From Akebia trifoliata (Eukaryota; Streptophyta; Magnoliopsida; Ranunculales; Lardizabalaceae), in contig CM030706.1 in assembly GCA_017979445.1 (NCBI GenBank), positions 33,675,751 to 33,739,750 of the forward strand: a stretch of 64,000 bases of DNA, in the 5' to 3' direction. The number at the start of each line of letters is the position of its first letter. Position 1 is the stretch's first letter. The translations under genes and the position numbers were made by a program. The notes under the pieces are model-generated. The model did no database searches. It worked only from the letters and a program-made list of their open reading frames with translations, and was not told the origin of the DNA. Below, one piece after another: positions 48,001 through 58,250 of the stretch.

Positions 48001-51000
48001 TTATTCTAGATTATTCTTGAATTTCTAGATTATTCTTGTAATAGGATAGTTGGTCTATAAATACCATTATTGGGGCATTTGTAATGATTATCCAAGAATT
48101 CTCAATAAATTCAGTTTTTCTACATGGTATCAGAGCACTAGGTTTTGATCTAGGGATTACCTATGGCGGGCCAAAATCCATGGAAGACGGCTTTAACTAG
48201 TGCGATCAGCAAGGACTCAACGTCGTAAGGGGAAAGCACCACAAGTTCGAACCTGAACTCCTCCATCTCATTCAGTGGTTCGGAAGGGTCCACAAATTCG
48301 TTCCAATTGAATATCCACCGTCTAAATGGAAAAAACTACACGGAATGGTCGTATATCGTTTGTTTAATTTTGGAAGACAAGGAGAAGCTTGGATATCTAA
48401 CAGGAGAAGTGACAAAACTTGCAGATGTAGATTCGACTCAAGACCTGGAAATCAGAAAATTCTTTGATTATTGCGTGGTTGGTGAACTCAATGAAACCCG
48501 CAATTGACAAGCCCTTCATGTTCCTACCGACGGCCAAAGATGTTTAGGAAGCAGTCAGGGATACGTATTCCGATCTAAAAAATTCTTCGTAGATTTTTTG
48601 TTTAAAATCCAAACTTTGGCACGTGAAACAGGGTGACCGAGATGTAACCTCCTACTACAACAAGTTGATGACATTGTGGCAGGAGTTAGACCTCTGTTAT
48701 GATGATGTCTGGGAGTGCACGAATGATAGTGTCCGGTTCATGAAACGACAGGAGAATGATCGTGTATTTATGTTCTTGGCAAGACTTAAAGAGTTAGACG
48801 AGGTGTGGGGCAAAATTTTAAGGAAAACTCTTCTGCCAACAATTCGTGAGGCCTTCTCAGATGTTCGGAGAGAAGAAGCACGGCAGAGTGTGATGCTTAA
48901 CAACAAATCGGTTCCTAGTACTACTAACTCGGAAGTAAAAAGTTCTACCCTTGTAACTCGGGATTTTCAGGAGGAGGTGAAGAAGGATGGTAAGCGTTCT
49001 GAACAGCCGTGGTGCGATCACTGCAAATGTCTGTGGCACACACGGGAAACCTACTGGAAAATTCATGGCAAGCTTCAAAACTGGAAGAAGAAGTCTGGTG
49101 GAGAGGGACGTACACTTCAGACTAGTGTCTCGGATCAAGAGTAGCAGTCTTCTTCAAGTTCGTTTCCTTTCACCATGGAGCAGATAGACCAATTGTACAA
49201 GTTTTTCGAGTCTCAGAAAAATCCTTCTTGTTCTTTGGCTCAAAAAGGTAATTTCCTGAAAGCAGCTCTCATTGGTGTCAACCCTGATCGCACCTGGATC
49301 ATCAATTCAGTGCAACCGATCATATGACAAGGTTGTCAAATCTTTTTTCTTCGTATAATCCTTGTGCAGGTAATCAGAAAATTAAGATTGCAAATGGCAC
49401 TCTTCCAGCCATTGCAGGAAAAGGTTCTATTATAGTATCTCCATCACTTACTCTTCACGATGTTCTTCACGTTCCCAAACTTTCCTGTAATCTTTTGTCT
49501 GTCAGTAAGCTAGCCCGTGATCAAAACTGTCAAGCTAATTTTTTCCTAACTCATTGTGGATTCCAAGATTTGACCTCGGGGAGGATGATTGGCAGTGCTA
49601 AACAGAGTGGAAGACTCTACTTCCTTGATGATGGATCTGAATCGAGGCGACAATCTCAACAAATAAGTTCCTGCTTTGAATCTATTTCTGTTTCTAATAA
49701 TAATATTATGTTATGGCATTTAAGATTATGTTATCCAAGTTTCAAATATTTAAAACATTTGTTTCCTAAGTTGTTTGGCAATAAAGATCCATCTATGTTT
49801 CATTGTGAAATATGTGAATTTGCAAAACACCACCGTACATCTTTTCCTTCACAACCATATAAACCATCAAAACCTTTCACTATTATTCGCAGTGATGTTT
49901 GGGGTCCTAATAAGATAAGTACACCTTCTAACAAGAGGTGGTTCATCACATTTACAGATGATTATATTCGACTGTGTTGGGTGTATTTATTGAAAGAAAA
50001 ATTAGAGGCCAAACGCGTTTTTAAAAATTTTTACAATATGGTACAAACTCAATTTCAAACTAACATACAAGTTTTCAAGAGTGATAATGGGATAGAGTAT
50101 TTTAACATGACCTTGGAAAAAAAATTTCTTGAAAAAGGAATAATTCATCACAGTTCTTGCATCGATACACCCCAACAGAATGGTGTTGCAGAAAGAAAAA
50201 ATAAACATCTGTTGGAGGTGGCTCGCGCATTACTTTTTGCAACTAAAATTCCCAAGTATCTGTGGGGAGAGGCTGTTTTAACTGTTGCGTACTTAATAAA
50301 CAGAATGCCCTCCAAAGTTTTACAATTTCAAACTCCTTTCCAAGTTTTCACAAATTATTTTCCAACTGCTAGACTTTCTGTTGATCTACCTCTAAAAATA
50401 TTTGGTTGTACGATTTTTGTTCATGAACATCGATAAATTAGAAAACTTGAGCCCAGAGCTATAAAATGTGTATTCATTGGTTACTCCCCAACTCAGAAAG
50501 GCTATAAATGTTTTGACCCGATATCGAAAAAATGTTTTGTCACAATGGATGTTACATTTTTTGAAAAACAACCATATTTTAAGAATATTCATCTTCAGGG
50601 GGAGATTTTTAAGGAAGATTCATTTAACTCGGGCGATGTTTTTCTATCAGATTATGTGTTTCTCTCGCAAGAGTCTGAGTCTAGTATCTCTGCACCTACA
50701 GTAAATGGCCAAGATTCGTTCCTTGAAACTCCTCCTACTATGAGTGATGTTTCCCCTGAGTCTAGGCCTACATTTGAAAAACAATCTAAAAATCAGAATT
50801 CTGAACAATAATTTTTGGAAATCGAAAATAAAGAATAGCTTACTATAATGTCACAACATGATAATAGATTCAAGGAAGGTGACCGAACTTGGAAAGGGAT
50901 TGTTTACTTGAAGAAGAATCATAAGAAAAGGAAAGACGAATTGACTCTACAGCACAACCATGATTCTGAACCAAGGACGAATCAACAATCTGAGTCGGTT

Positions 51001-54000
51001 ACAGGTAATTCTCTTTCTCTTCCCAACAGTCATTCTAAGTCTTCTGATTTAGACATTCTTATAGCTCTTCGTAAAAGGGTTAGATCTTATACTAGTCATC
51101 CACTATCTAAATTTGTGTCATATTCAAAATTGTCTTCATCTTTTGCTGCTTTTACCTCTCAATTGTCCAATGTAGAAATTCATAACAGTGTACAGGAGGC
51201 TCTAAAAACTCCAAAGTGGAAGGAAGCAGTACTTGAACAGATGAGAGCTCTTGAGAAGAACAATACTTGGAGTGTTGAGGCATTGCCAGCTGAGAAGACC
51301 ACTGTGGGTTGTAAATGGGTCTTCACTGTGAAGTACAACTCTGATGGTTCAGTGGAAAGATACAAGGCTAGGTTGGTGGCAAAGGGATTCACCCAGACAT
51401 ATGGCATTGATTATTCTGAGACATTTGCTCCTGTTACAAAATTAAACACGGTGAGAGTACTTTTATCTATTACTGCTAATCTGAACTAGCCCTTGCAACA
51501 ACTAGATGTGAAGAATGCCTTCCTCAATGGTGACTTGAAGGAAGAAGCGTACATGGATAATCCGCCGGGCTTTGAGGAGAAGTTTGGCTCAAGAGTATGC
51601 AAACTAAAAAAGTCCATGTATGGTCTCAAACAGTCTCCAAGGGCTTGGTTTGAGAAGTTCACACAGTCTGTCAGAAAACAAGGATATTCTCAAGGACAAG
51701 CTGATCATACCTTGTTTTTCAAGTTCTCTCATGAAGGAAAGGTTGTTGTGCTAATAGTTTATGTTGATGATATTATTCTCACAAGTGATGATGTGATCGA
51801 AATAGAGAGACTGAAGAAGAGCCTTGCATTAGAATTCGAGATCAAGGATTTAGGAGCGCTAAGATATTTCATTGGCAAGGAAGTTGCTCGTTCAAGGAAA
51901 GGAATCGTTGTCTCTCAACGAAAGTATATTCTTGATCTTTTGAAGGGTTGAGTGGTTGCAGACCGGCTAAGACTCCCATGGATCCCAATGTAAAGCTTTG
52001 GGAAAAGGGAAGTGTTCCTGTTGATACTGGTAGATACCAGTGATTAGTTGGAAAACTAATCTATTTATCTCATACTCGACCGGATATTGCCTTCTCTATC
52101 AGTGTTGTTAGTCAATTTATGCACGCACCTTATGAAAAACACCTCGAGGCAGTCTACCGAATTTTGAGATATTAAAATCTACTCCTGGAAAAGGTTTATT
52201 TTTCAAAAAGACAAATCAAAGGAGTGTTGAGGTATTTACAAATGTAGATTGGGCAGATTGGGTGAATGACAGGAGATCTACTTCAGGGTATTTCACCTTT
52301 GTGTGGGGAAACTTGGTTACCTGGCGAAGCAAGAAGCAAAATGTTGTTGCCAGAAGTAACGTAGAGGCTAAGTTTAGAGCAATGGCTCAAGGGATCTGTG
52401 AGGTATTGTGGATATACAAAATCCTCGAAGAACTCAAGATGACTGTGGAACTTCCTTTGAAGTTGTACTGCAACAGCAAGGCTGCAATAAGTATTGCTCA
52501 CAATCCTGTCCAGCATGATAAGACGAAGCACATTGAGATTGATCGACATTTCATTAAGGAAAAAATTGAAGCTGGAACTGTTTGTCGTTTGTGCCTTCTA
52601 GTCAACAAACAACCGACATCTTGACTAAGGGGCTTGCTAGACCTAACTTTGAATATCTGATAAGCAAGTTGGGCATGATTGACATCTATGCACCAACTTG
52701 AGGGGGAGTGTAAGAGAATCAAGAAATCTGATCTCATAGAATCAGGAAAATAGGATATTCTTCTTGATTATTCTTGATCACTCTTGACTTTCTAGAATAT
52801 TCCTGTAATCTTCTACAATAGGATAGTTGGTTGATTATTCTAGATTATTCTTGAATTTTTAGATTATTCTTATAATAGGATAGTTGGTCTATAAATACCA
52901 CTATTGGGGCATTTGTAATGATTATCCAAGAATTCTCAATAAATTCAATTTTTCTACAACTATCTCTATCTATTCCAAGTTTAGCTTTGATATCAAATCT
53001 GATGCACGATGATGAAGGGAGAAGAAAATATGGGGTAATAGGTAATTTGGTTTAGGATTGGGTAAACCCAAAAGATAGGGTAGGATATGGTAATTTAATT
53101 ATGAACTTTTGCAAGTATGACCACAATCTCAATGACTAAAATACAAGACTAGATGAAAAGGATTAAAAAAAAATGGGAAAATGATTAAAGGTTGAGGTTA
53201 GTAAGGTTCAAGAATCAAGAAAGGGGTTTCAAGAATCAAGAATTCTAGAAAATCAAAGAACTAAAAGAAAATAAAGAAAAGAAAAAAAATAAAAATTAGA
53301 CGAAAAGAATGTATATTGGATTCACTACAAAATGGCCCTCACACCACACCAATTATTGGGAAGATCAATCTCAAGTTTTCTTTTATTCATCATATCCTTC
53401 ATTCATGAATAATAAAAAAATCCTAATACAATCTATATAAAGAAAATAAATCAAGAATCCGATTCAAACTAAAATACCAAATAAATTAACCTTATTTTCG
53501 TAACTTTCTCTCCTAATTTTCAAACCCTAACAAACTTAAATATAAGAAAAAATATAATTACAAATTGTCCATAAATATTATACTAAGATTATGGGCCAAT
53601 AAAACATCAAAATAAACCCAAAAAATATATAATTAAAGTCTTAAAACAAATATTTAAATGAAAACTAAAATCTACTCTTCAAGATTTGATGTCCCCATCA
53701 ATTCTCCTCGGCTGGGAAGATTTCACCACTGGCGGAAATAAAATTGTAGTAATTATCATCATCGGTTGCATTCTGCATTATATAAAGAACAATTGCCACC
53801 CAGTTTTCAGCCAGTAGGTGTTGTCGCCCTCTATTCTTTGGCCAATAGCAATCATCAATGTCATCTTTTAGCCCAATAGAGTCGCACCCTACAAAAAATT
53901 AGATCTGTAATGTTTTAGGGGCTGTCTCTCCTCCTCTAAATTCCTTGAAAGTTAGATCTCTACTCAAGCTTCGTCGGCTGGTCTAAACCCTTGTTTTGGT

Positions 54001-57000
54001 TGTTATAGCCCATGTAACGGTTGTAATAGCCCCAAACATCAGTAAACAATTTTTTTTGTTCCTAGAATGGAGAGTAAAGCCCATTTTAATGGTTGAGTAG
54101 TTGTCCAGTGTTTCTGAGTTATATTTCGTACGATCTGAATTTTTCCGTGAGTTTTTCTGCTCTCAAAGTCATGTCAAATGTCAATTAAAGGCAATCTACT
54201 AATAGTGGGTTTGGATTCCCTCAAGTCAGAGACGAAAATCCCAATCTACAAATCACCCCAATCAACCTCTATGGCACTAACTATTCGGAATAGGCTCAAT
54301 CTGCTAAGTTGACCATTCATGGGAAAAGAAAAGCCGACTATCGCAATGGGAAAGAGAAACAACCTAACCTTCAAATCCCAAGTACGAACAATGGGGTGCT
54401 GAAAATTCTTTGGTTATGTCTTGGTTGTTGTATCAATGCAACCTCAGATTAGCAGAGAATATTTATTCTTGAAAATAGAATAACAAATTTGAGAATCAGT
54501 GACTCAGACTTATTCCTAGGCTAAGAACAGTGCTAGGATTTATCAGTTGGAACAGAATATACGCCATCTCAAACAGGTAGAGAAGACATTATCAGGCTAT
54601 TTTTTTTACTTGCACAATATGTGGGAAGAGTTAGATCATTACTTACCTTTTGATTGGAAAAATTCAAAAGGTTGCATAATTCAACAAGCATATTTAGACA
54701 CGCCATGCATTCCAGTGTCTAGCAAGTTTAAATCTTGAGTTTAAGATGATTTGAAGTCAGATTCTGAATAGGGGTCATCTTCCTTCTTTGAATACAGTTT
54801 ATTCATATGTTCAATGTGAGGAAAGTCGATGATCAGCTATGGGATAGTTGAATATTCCCGTGAGTGATATATCTGCCAAAGTGGAAGAGAGACTTCAAGG
54901 GATAAGAAATTTGGTAAATCCACACATGGATTCAATGATAGAAAGAAATTGAAACGTGATCATTGTGGCAAGTTTCGTCACATTCGAGCAAAGTGTTGGG
55001 ACTTGATAGATCGTCTCGACTCATTCTAGCCTAAGAGTTGTTCTTCTGCAACTCACAATGCTTCCAGTGCAGATATGACAGGTGATTCCCCGAGTTCTAA
55101 GATATCAACTTCGGTGGTATATGCAGCATTCCCTCAAGATGATATTGTTCATCTTCAAGCTCTATTGGATGGTTCCACTACGGCTTCTTCTTTCGCACAC
55201 AAAGGTACCTTTGCTTCCGCTCATCATGTTTCCTCATCTCACTCCACTTCCTAAATGCTAGACCCAAGAGCTTCAGATAACATGACAGGTATATCATATT
55301 TCTTTTGGTCTTATAGCCCTTGTTTAGACAAGGACAAAGACACATTATTATATGTTAAGCTAGACGAAGTTTGTCATTGCCCAAACATTGTCACTCATCT
55401 TATCCAACAAGTTTGAATAAAAAAAGTTCTTAATTTTCTCTTGTGCATTCTGATGTTTGGGGACCTTCTCTTGTTAATTTTTTATTGGACTTTCATTATG
55501 TTGTTAATTTTGTAGATGACTATAATCGATGTATTTGATGAAAATAAAAAATGATGTTTATTCGATATTCAAAGACTTTTGTGCTATGTTCCTCACTCAG
55601 TATGGAAAGAAGATCAAGGTCCTTCGATCAAACAAAGGGGGAGAATACTCGTATGGAGGTCTTCAAGAATTATGTGTTGCACAAGGGAACGAACAACGAA
55701 CCATGTGTCTCTACACACCCAATAGAATAGTACTACAGAAAGAAAAAATCATCATTTGATAGAATTAGGGAGAGCCCTGCTGATTGGGATGCATGTCCCA
55801 AAAAATTTCTGGTCTGAAGCCGTCCTTACGACTTGCTATATCATTAATCGTACTCCCTCAAGTGTCTTAAACTTTCAACCACCTCTAACAGTTCTGAGTC
55901 CATATCGTCCTTTGTTTTTTGTGATTCTACGAGTATTTGGATGTACTTTTTTTTACTCACATCTTTGGCTATGCACGTACTAAACTTGATCATAAGTCTT
56001 TGAAGTGTGTTTTCCTTGGTCACTCTAGTTCCCAAAAGGGCTATAAGTGTTATCATCCATCTATTCGTCGTTGCTTTGTAACTATAGATATCACATTCTT
56101 TGAGGACTAGCCTTATTTTCCTAGTTCTGATCCTCATCTTATTCAGAGGAAATGGTTTCTTCCATCCACTAACCAAGAGCCTCTTCACGAGATATCGTCT
56201 TCAATTATGTTGCCCATTATTCCCGACTCTATTGTAAAACATGTGCAACCAACAACATCAGTGCCTAATCTATTTGGACGCACCTACACCACGAAAGGGA
56301 GCCATTGAAGATGTACCACATTACACTCTTGAGGAGCCAAGTCATGTTTCCATAACTTCACCACCGACATCTCCAGCTCCTAACGTCAATGTTCTGATTG
56401 TCCACTTTAAAGGAAACGTATTTATACATCGCACTTTATTTCTCAATTCATTTCATATCATAGTGTGTCTCCTTAACGTTCCTTTGTAACTACCTCGTCT
56501 TCTATTTCCATTCCCTTCAGTGCGAAAGAAGCTCTCTCCAATCCCAAGTGGAAATAAGCCATGGACGAGGAAATGAGAGCCTTAGACAAAAACAATATTT
56601 GAGAGTTAGAGCAATTACCATAGGGGAAACAATCTATTGGGTGCAAATGGGTCTTCAAAGTGAAGTATAAGTCAGATGCTTCGTTTGATAGGTACAAGAC
56701 CAGGTTGATTGCCAAAGGTTATGCACAAACATATGGTATAGATTATCAGGAAACCTATGCTCCAATTGCAAAAATGAATTTCAATCATGTTCTGCTATCT
56801 TTGGTTGCAAAGTTCTCTTGGAAGTTTCACCATCTAGATGTGAAGAATGCATTCTTGCATGGTGAGTAGCAAGAAGAAGTATACATGGATGTCCCTCTGG
56901 GAGTCAGATTTTCTAATGCTGATGGAAAAGTGTGTCAGTTAAAGAAGTCATTATACGGTCTCAAGTAGTCACCGCGAACATGGTTTGAGAGATTCAAATT

Positions 57001-58089
57001 TGTTATGGAGGATGTGGGATACAAACAATGTCGGGTTGATCATACATTATTTGTGAAGCAGAATGGCAACAAGACTACAGTTCTTATAGTCTACGTCGAT
57101 GATATTGTTATTATAGAAAACTATCCCCCATAGATACAGAATTTGAAAAATCTTCTTGGAGAATGATTTGAAGTTAAGGATCTTGGACCCCTCGAATATT
57201 TTTTGGGTATTGAGGTGGCTAGCTCCAAGACAAGCATTATTATTTCCCAACGGAAGTTTGTGTTGGATCTACTTCAGGAAGAAGAAAAGCTTGGAGTTAA
57301 AACCAATTGACACTCCCATTGAGTCAAATTATCGATTGGAAAAAAGTGATGGCGAAGTTTTTGAGGATATCACTCGTTACCAACATCTAGTTGGAAAATT
57401 GATATACTTATCTCTTACAAGACCAGATATTGCCTAGGCAATGAGTGCTGTCAGTCAATTCATGCATACGCCTCGTACGACTCATCTTGACGTTGCTTTA
57501 CGTATTCTTCAATACGTGAAAGGATACCCTGGAAATGGATTATTATTCCGGTCGCATGGCCATATGTGTATACATTCAATGTTTCGGGAATGTATAAGTC
57601 TGAGGCAATTTTTTTTTCTTGACTGAAACATTACCTCGAGACGAGACTTTAGACCTTGTGCAAACTCGCATACATACATATACACATACATATAAGAATC
57701 AACAGAATCAGAAATCACAAGTTCTGTAATACTTCACAAAGGATAACTAATCTAAAGCTATTATATGTAGCATTATATATGTGTACATATATACAAAACA
57801 ACATAGTTACATACACACTTACATGAACACATAGACATAAGGTTACATCTATGTGTACATACATACATAGATGACGAATACATCTGATAAGAGGCAGAAT
57901 CGAGATCATATATCCAATATATACTAAGTAATGAAATGGATCGAACCAATATAAGACGAAAGTGATTGAAGAGATGAACCTTTCGCGATCTAAAGAAGCA
58001 GAGGGAGGCGGCCTGTGCGGAGATGCATGGCCATGGAGTCCAGAAGGAGAGTATTGGAAATAACTTCCAGGAGGGATTCTATCGCCCAT
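39011..58089 (-). CDS. STAR-family KH-domain RNA-binding protein (SPIN1-like)
   Basis: Seven coding exons on the - strand: 57980-58089, 45346-45431, 44474-44619, 43149-43283, 42941-43057, 39395-39538 and 39011-39157. They total 885 nt (294 aa plus stop), with consistent phases and GT-AG borders. The N-terminal part holds the STAR homodimerisation segment ([26 protein letters not shown]). The single KH domain starts at [15 protein letters not shown] and has the RNA-binding GxxG loop in [20 protein letters not shown]2-like helix region and the plant-typical tail [20 protein letters not shown] follow. Length and order fit plant SPIN1-like proteins (rice SPIN1 acts in flowering-time control and binds the E3 ligase SPL11); these are nuclear RNA-binding proteins. 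Intron 1 is 12,548 bp, filled with nested retrotransposons; intron 5 holds LINE debris and intron 6 a MITE. The donor after exon 6 (GTGCGA) is the weakest. Exons are intact. Confidence 0.92.
39240..39362. mobile_element. hAT-like hairpin MITE in KH intron 6
   Basis: Perfect 8-bp duplication TAAAAATA at 39232-39239 and 39363-39370. The ends GAGAGATTCTACCGCCACGC and (reversed) GAGAGCTTCTATTGCCACAC continue into a ~45-bp inverted repeat through CAACTTTTGCTAATG. The 123-bp element fills half of the 237-bp intron. Confidence 0.85.
41880..42560 (-). pseudogene. LINE 3' coding remnant in KH intron 5
   Basis: The - strand reads [20 protein letters not shown] and [14 protein letters not shown], matching the GLGI(R/K)(K/N)L...N.ALLGKWLWRF block downstream of the reverse transcriptase in plant L1-type LINEs. 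In the same orientation as the KH gene; stop codons present. Confidence 0.6.
43455..43640. mobile_element. LINE 3'-end-like repeat (RTE type) in KH intron 3
   Basis: GAGACAACAACAACAAAGAC followed by TTGGGGTCTGCTAAACGAAC and GTGGTCTAGAGCAAAGAC resembles a widespread plant LINE-derived 3' sequence with the form ACAACAACAA...GGGGTCGGCTA...GTCTAGAGC. Boundaries uncertain. Confidence 0.4.
45603..45836 (+). repeat. Copia E 5' LTR (start uncertain)
   Basis: Ends AAATTAAATTTCTACA directly before TGGTATCAGAGCAC (45837-45850). No second LTR is present for comparison, so the left edge is only approximate. Confidence 0.45.
45837..46320 (+). repeat. Duplicated primer-binding site and leader of copia E
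   Basis: Two ~250-bp units start TGGTATCAGAGCAC (45837) and AGGTATCAGAGCAC (46089), then share GGGCTGCCACCCAACC, CACCATCCATTTTCCAGACA and GTTGTCGCCCTCCATTTT. Within each unit a ~30-bp motif around CACCCTCCATTTTTCAGCCA repeats further. A third partial unit resumes at about 53793. Confidence 0.8.
46321..47120 (-). repeat. Element F 3' LTR
   Basis: About 800 bp, displayed as TGAGGCAAGACGATGAGG ... GTTGCGTTCTGCA. Shares long blocks with 53000-53777, such as GGTAGGGTAGGATATGGTAA. Confidence 0.85.
47121..47874 (-). pseudogene. Element F reading frame, unrecognised
   Basis: From ATG at 47874 the - strand can be read as one frame of about 215 codons to the TGA near 47219, interrupted by four internal stops (TAG, TGA, TGA, TAA). 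Segments include [40 protein letters not shown] and [21 protein letters not shown] recognise no gag, protease or transposase signature. The internal LISTSF and later LG patterns are faintly protease-like, but no DTG/DSG is present. It ends in [17 protein letters not shown] coding in another frame next to the 3' LTR. Function unknown. Confidence 0.45.
47875..48124 (+). repeat. Copia D 5' LTR
   Basis: 250 bp, TGTAGGAGAATC ... TTTTTCTACA. Contains CTATAAATACC, a likely TATA box, near 48055-48065. Confidence 0.95.
48125..48138 (+). other. Copia D primer-binding site
   Basis: TGGTATCAGAGCAC immediately after the LTR, complementary to initiator tRNA-Met. Confidence 0.9.
48163..49143 (+). pseudogene. 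Copia D gag
   Basis: Starts at ATG 48163 ([13 protein letters not shown]). An early TAA occurs after about 21 codons. Frame 48307-48507 has [14 protein letters not shown], and 48623-49144 has [15 protein letters not shown] and the knuckle [20 protein letters not shown], where the last zinc-binding Cys is Tyr. The pieces are joined by a shifted, stop-bearing stretch near 48500-48620. Confidence 0.8.
49150..52702 (+). pseudogene. Copia D pol (protease, integrase, RT, RNase H)
   Basis: The protease start is damaged at about 49300-49328: the usual IDSGATDHMT has an Asn for the catalytic Asp and lacks one G at about 49310, shifting the frame. Integrase (49324-50436) has [38 protein letters not shown] (usually FSR), KSDNGIEYF and [11 protein letters not shown]. 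Reverse transcriptase (50848-51489, 51493-51951) has [20 protein letters not shown], a TAG for Trp near 51487, [10 protein letters not shown] and the catalytic [11 protein letters not shown]. RNase H (52262-52624) has [16 protein letters not shown] and [10 protein letters not shown]. Confidence 0.88.
52709..52958 (+). repeat. Copia D 3' LTR
   Basis: 250 bp, TGTAAGAGAATC ... TTTTTCTACA, no length difference from the 5' LTR. Confidence 0.95.
53000..53777 (-). repeat. Element F 5' LTR
   Basis: About 778 bp, displayed as TGATGCACGATGATGAAG ... GTTGCATTCTGCA. Aligns along its length to 46321-47120. Confidence 0.85.
54160..57560 (+). pseudogene. Copia E gag-pol remnant
   Basis: gag is readable near 54190-54720 in shifting frames ([37 protein letters not shown]). 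Integrase pieces lie at 55500-55983 ([14 protein letters not shown] with Asn for the catalytic Asp, [20 protein letters not shown]). Reverse transcriptase is at 56540-57437 ([42 protein letters not shown]). The frame ends at [12 protein letters not shown] near 57550 without RNase H. Numerous stops. Confidence 0.75.
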
Positions 58090-58224
58090 CACTGTCGGTG
58101 TAGACTCCTTTCCTGGGTACGCAGATAAAACCTACTCAACTCTCTCTCTCTGAACGAAACAGAGATAAGAGGAGCAGCAGAAGTCTCCCGTCAATTGGGC
58201 ATATTTTTATGTGAAGATCAATAG

Positions 58225-58250
58225 AAGAATCTAGTATATTATATACAATT
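58225..58250 (-). promoter_or_regulatory. KH gene TATA-like promoter element
   Basis: On the - strand TGTATATAATATAC (58233-58246) lies about 145 bp upstream of the start codon, leaving a ~110-bp leader with a CT/GA-rich tract near 58140. No experimental start is known. Confidence 0.4.

Larger units (their letters stand above)
47875..52958 (+). mobile_element. Copia retrotransposon D
   Basis: Complete element with 250-bp LTRs (47875-48124 and 52709-52958) differing at 10 positions, 9 of them transitions. The primer-binding site TGGTATCAGAGCAC follows the 5' LTR directly, and GAGGGGGAG precedes the 3' LTR. Flanks ACCAT (47870-47874) and ACTAT (52959-52963) are a 5-bp target duplication with one mismatch. 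It carries gag-pol with several stops and frameshifts. Inserted in element F exactly at the start codon of its reading frame. Confidence 0.92.
46321..53777 (-). mobile_element. Small non-autonomous LTR retrotransposon F
   Basis: Two ~0.8-kb LTRs (46321-47120 and 53000-53777) enclose only about 830 bp of own internal sequence once the nested copia D is removed. On the - strand the 5' LTR is at the right and is followed by TTTGATATCAAAGC (about 52986-52999), like a variant initiator-tRNA site. A purine stretch AGGAGAATAA precedes the 3' LTR. The internal region has one decayed reading frame (47121-47874) and no reverse transcriptase, so it would depend on another element. Inserted in the copia E leader. 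Confidence 0.75.
45603..57560 (+). mobile_element. Old copia retrotransposon E in KH intron 1
   Basis: Outermost of the nested elements in KH intron 1. Its 5' LTR end and primer-binding site lie at 45836/45837. The leader (45837-46320) is cut by the LTR element at 46321-53777 and resumes at about 53778. Decayed gag, integrase and reverse transcriptase follow to about 57560, where the element stops before RNase H and no 3' LTR is present. It runs opposite to the KH gene. The 5' boundary of the LTR is a guess. Confidence 0.7.
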
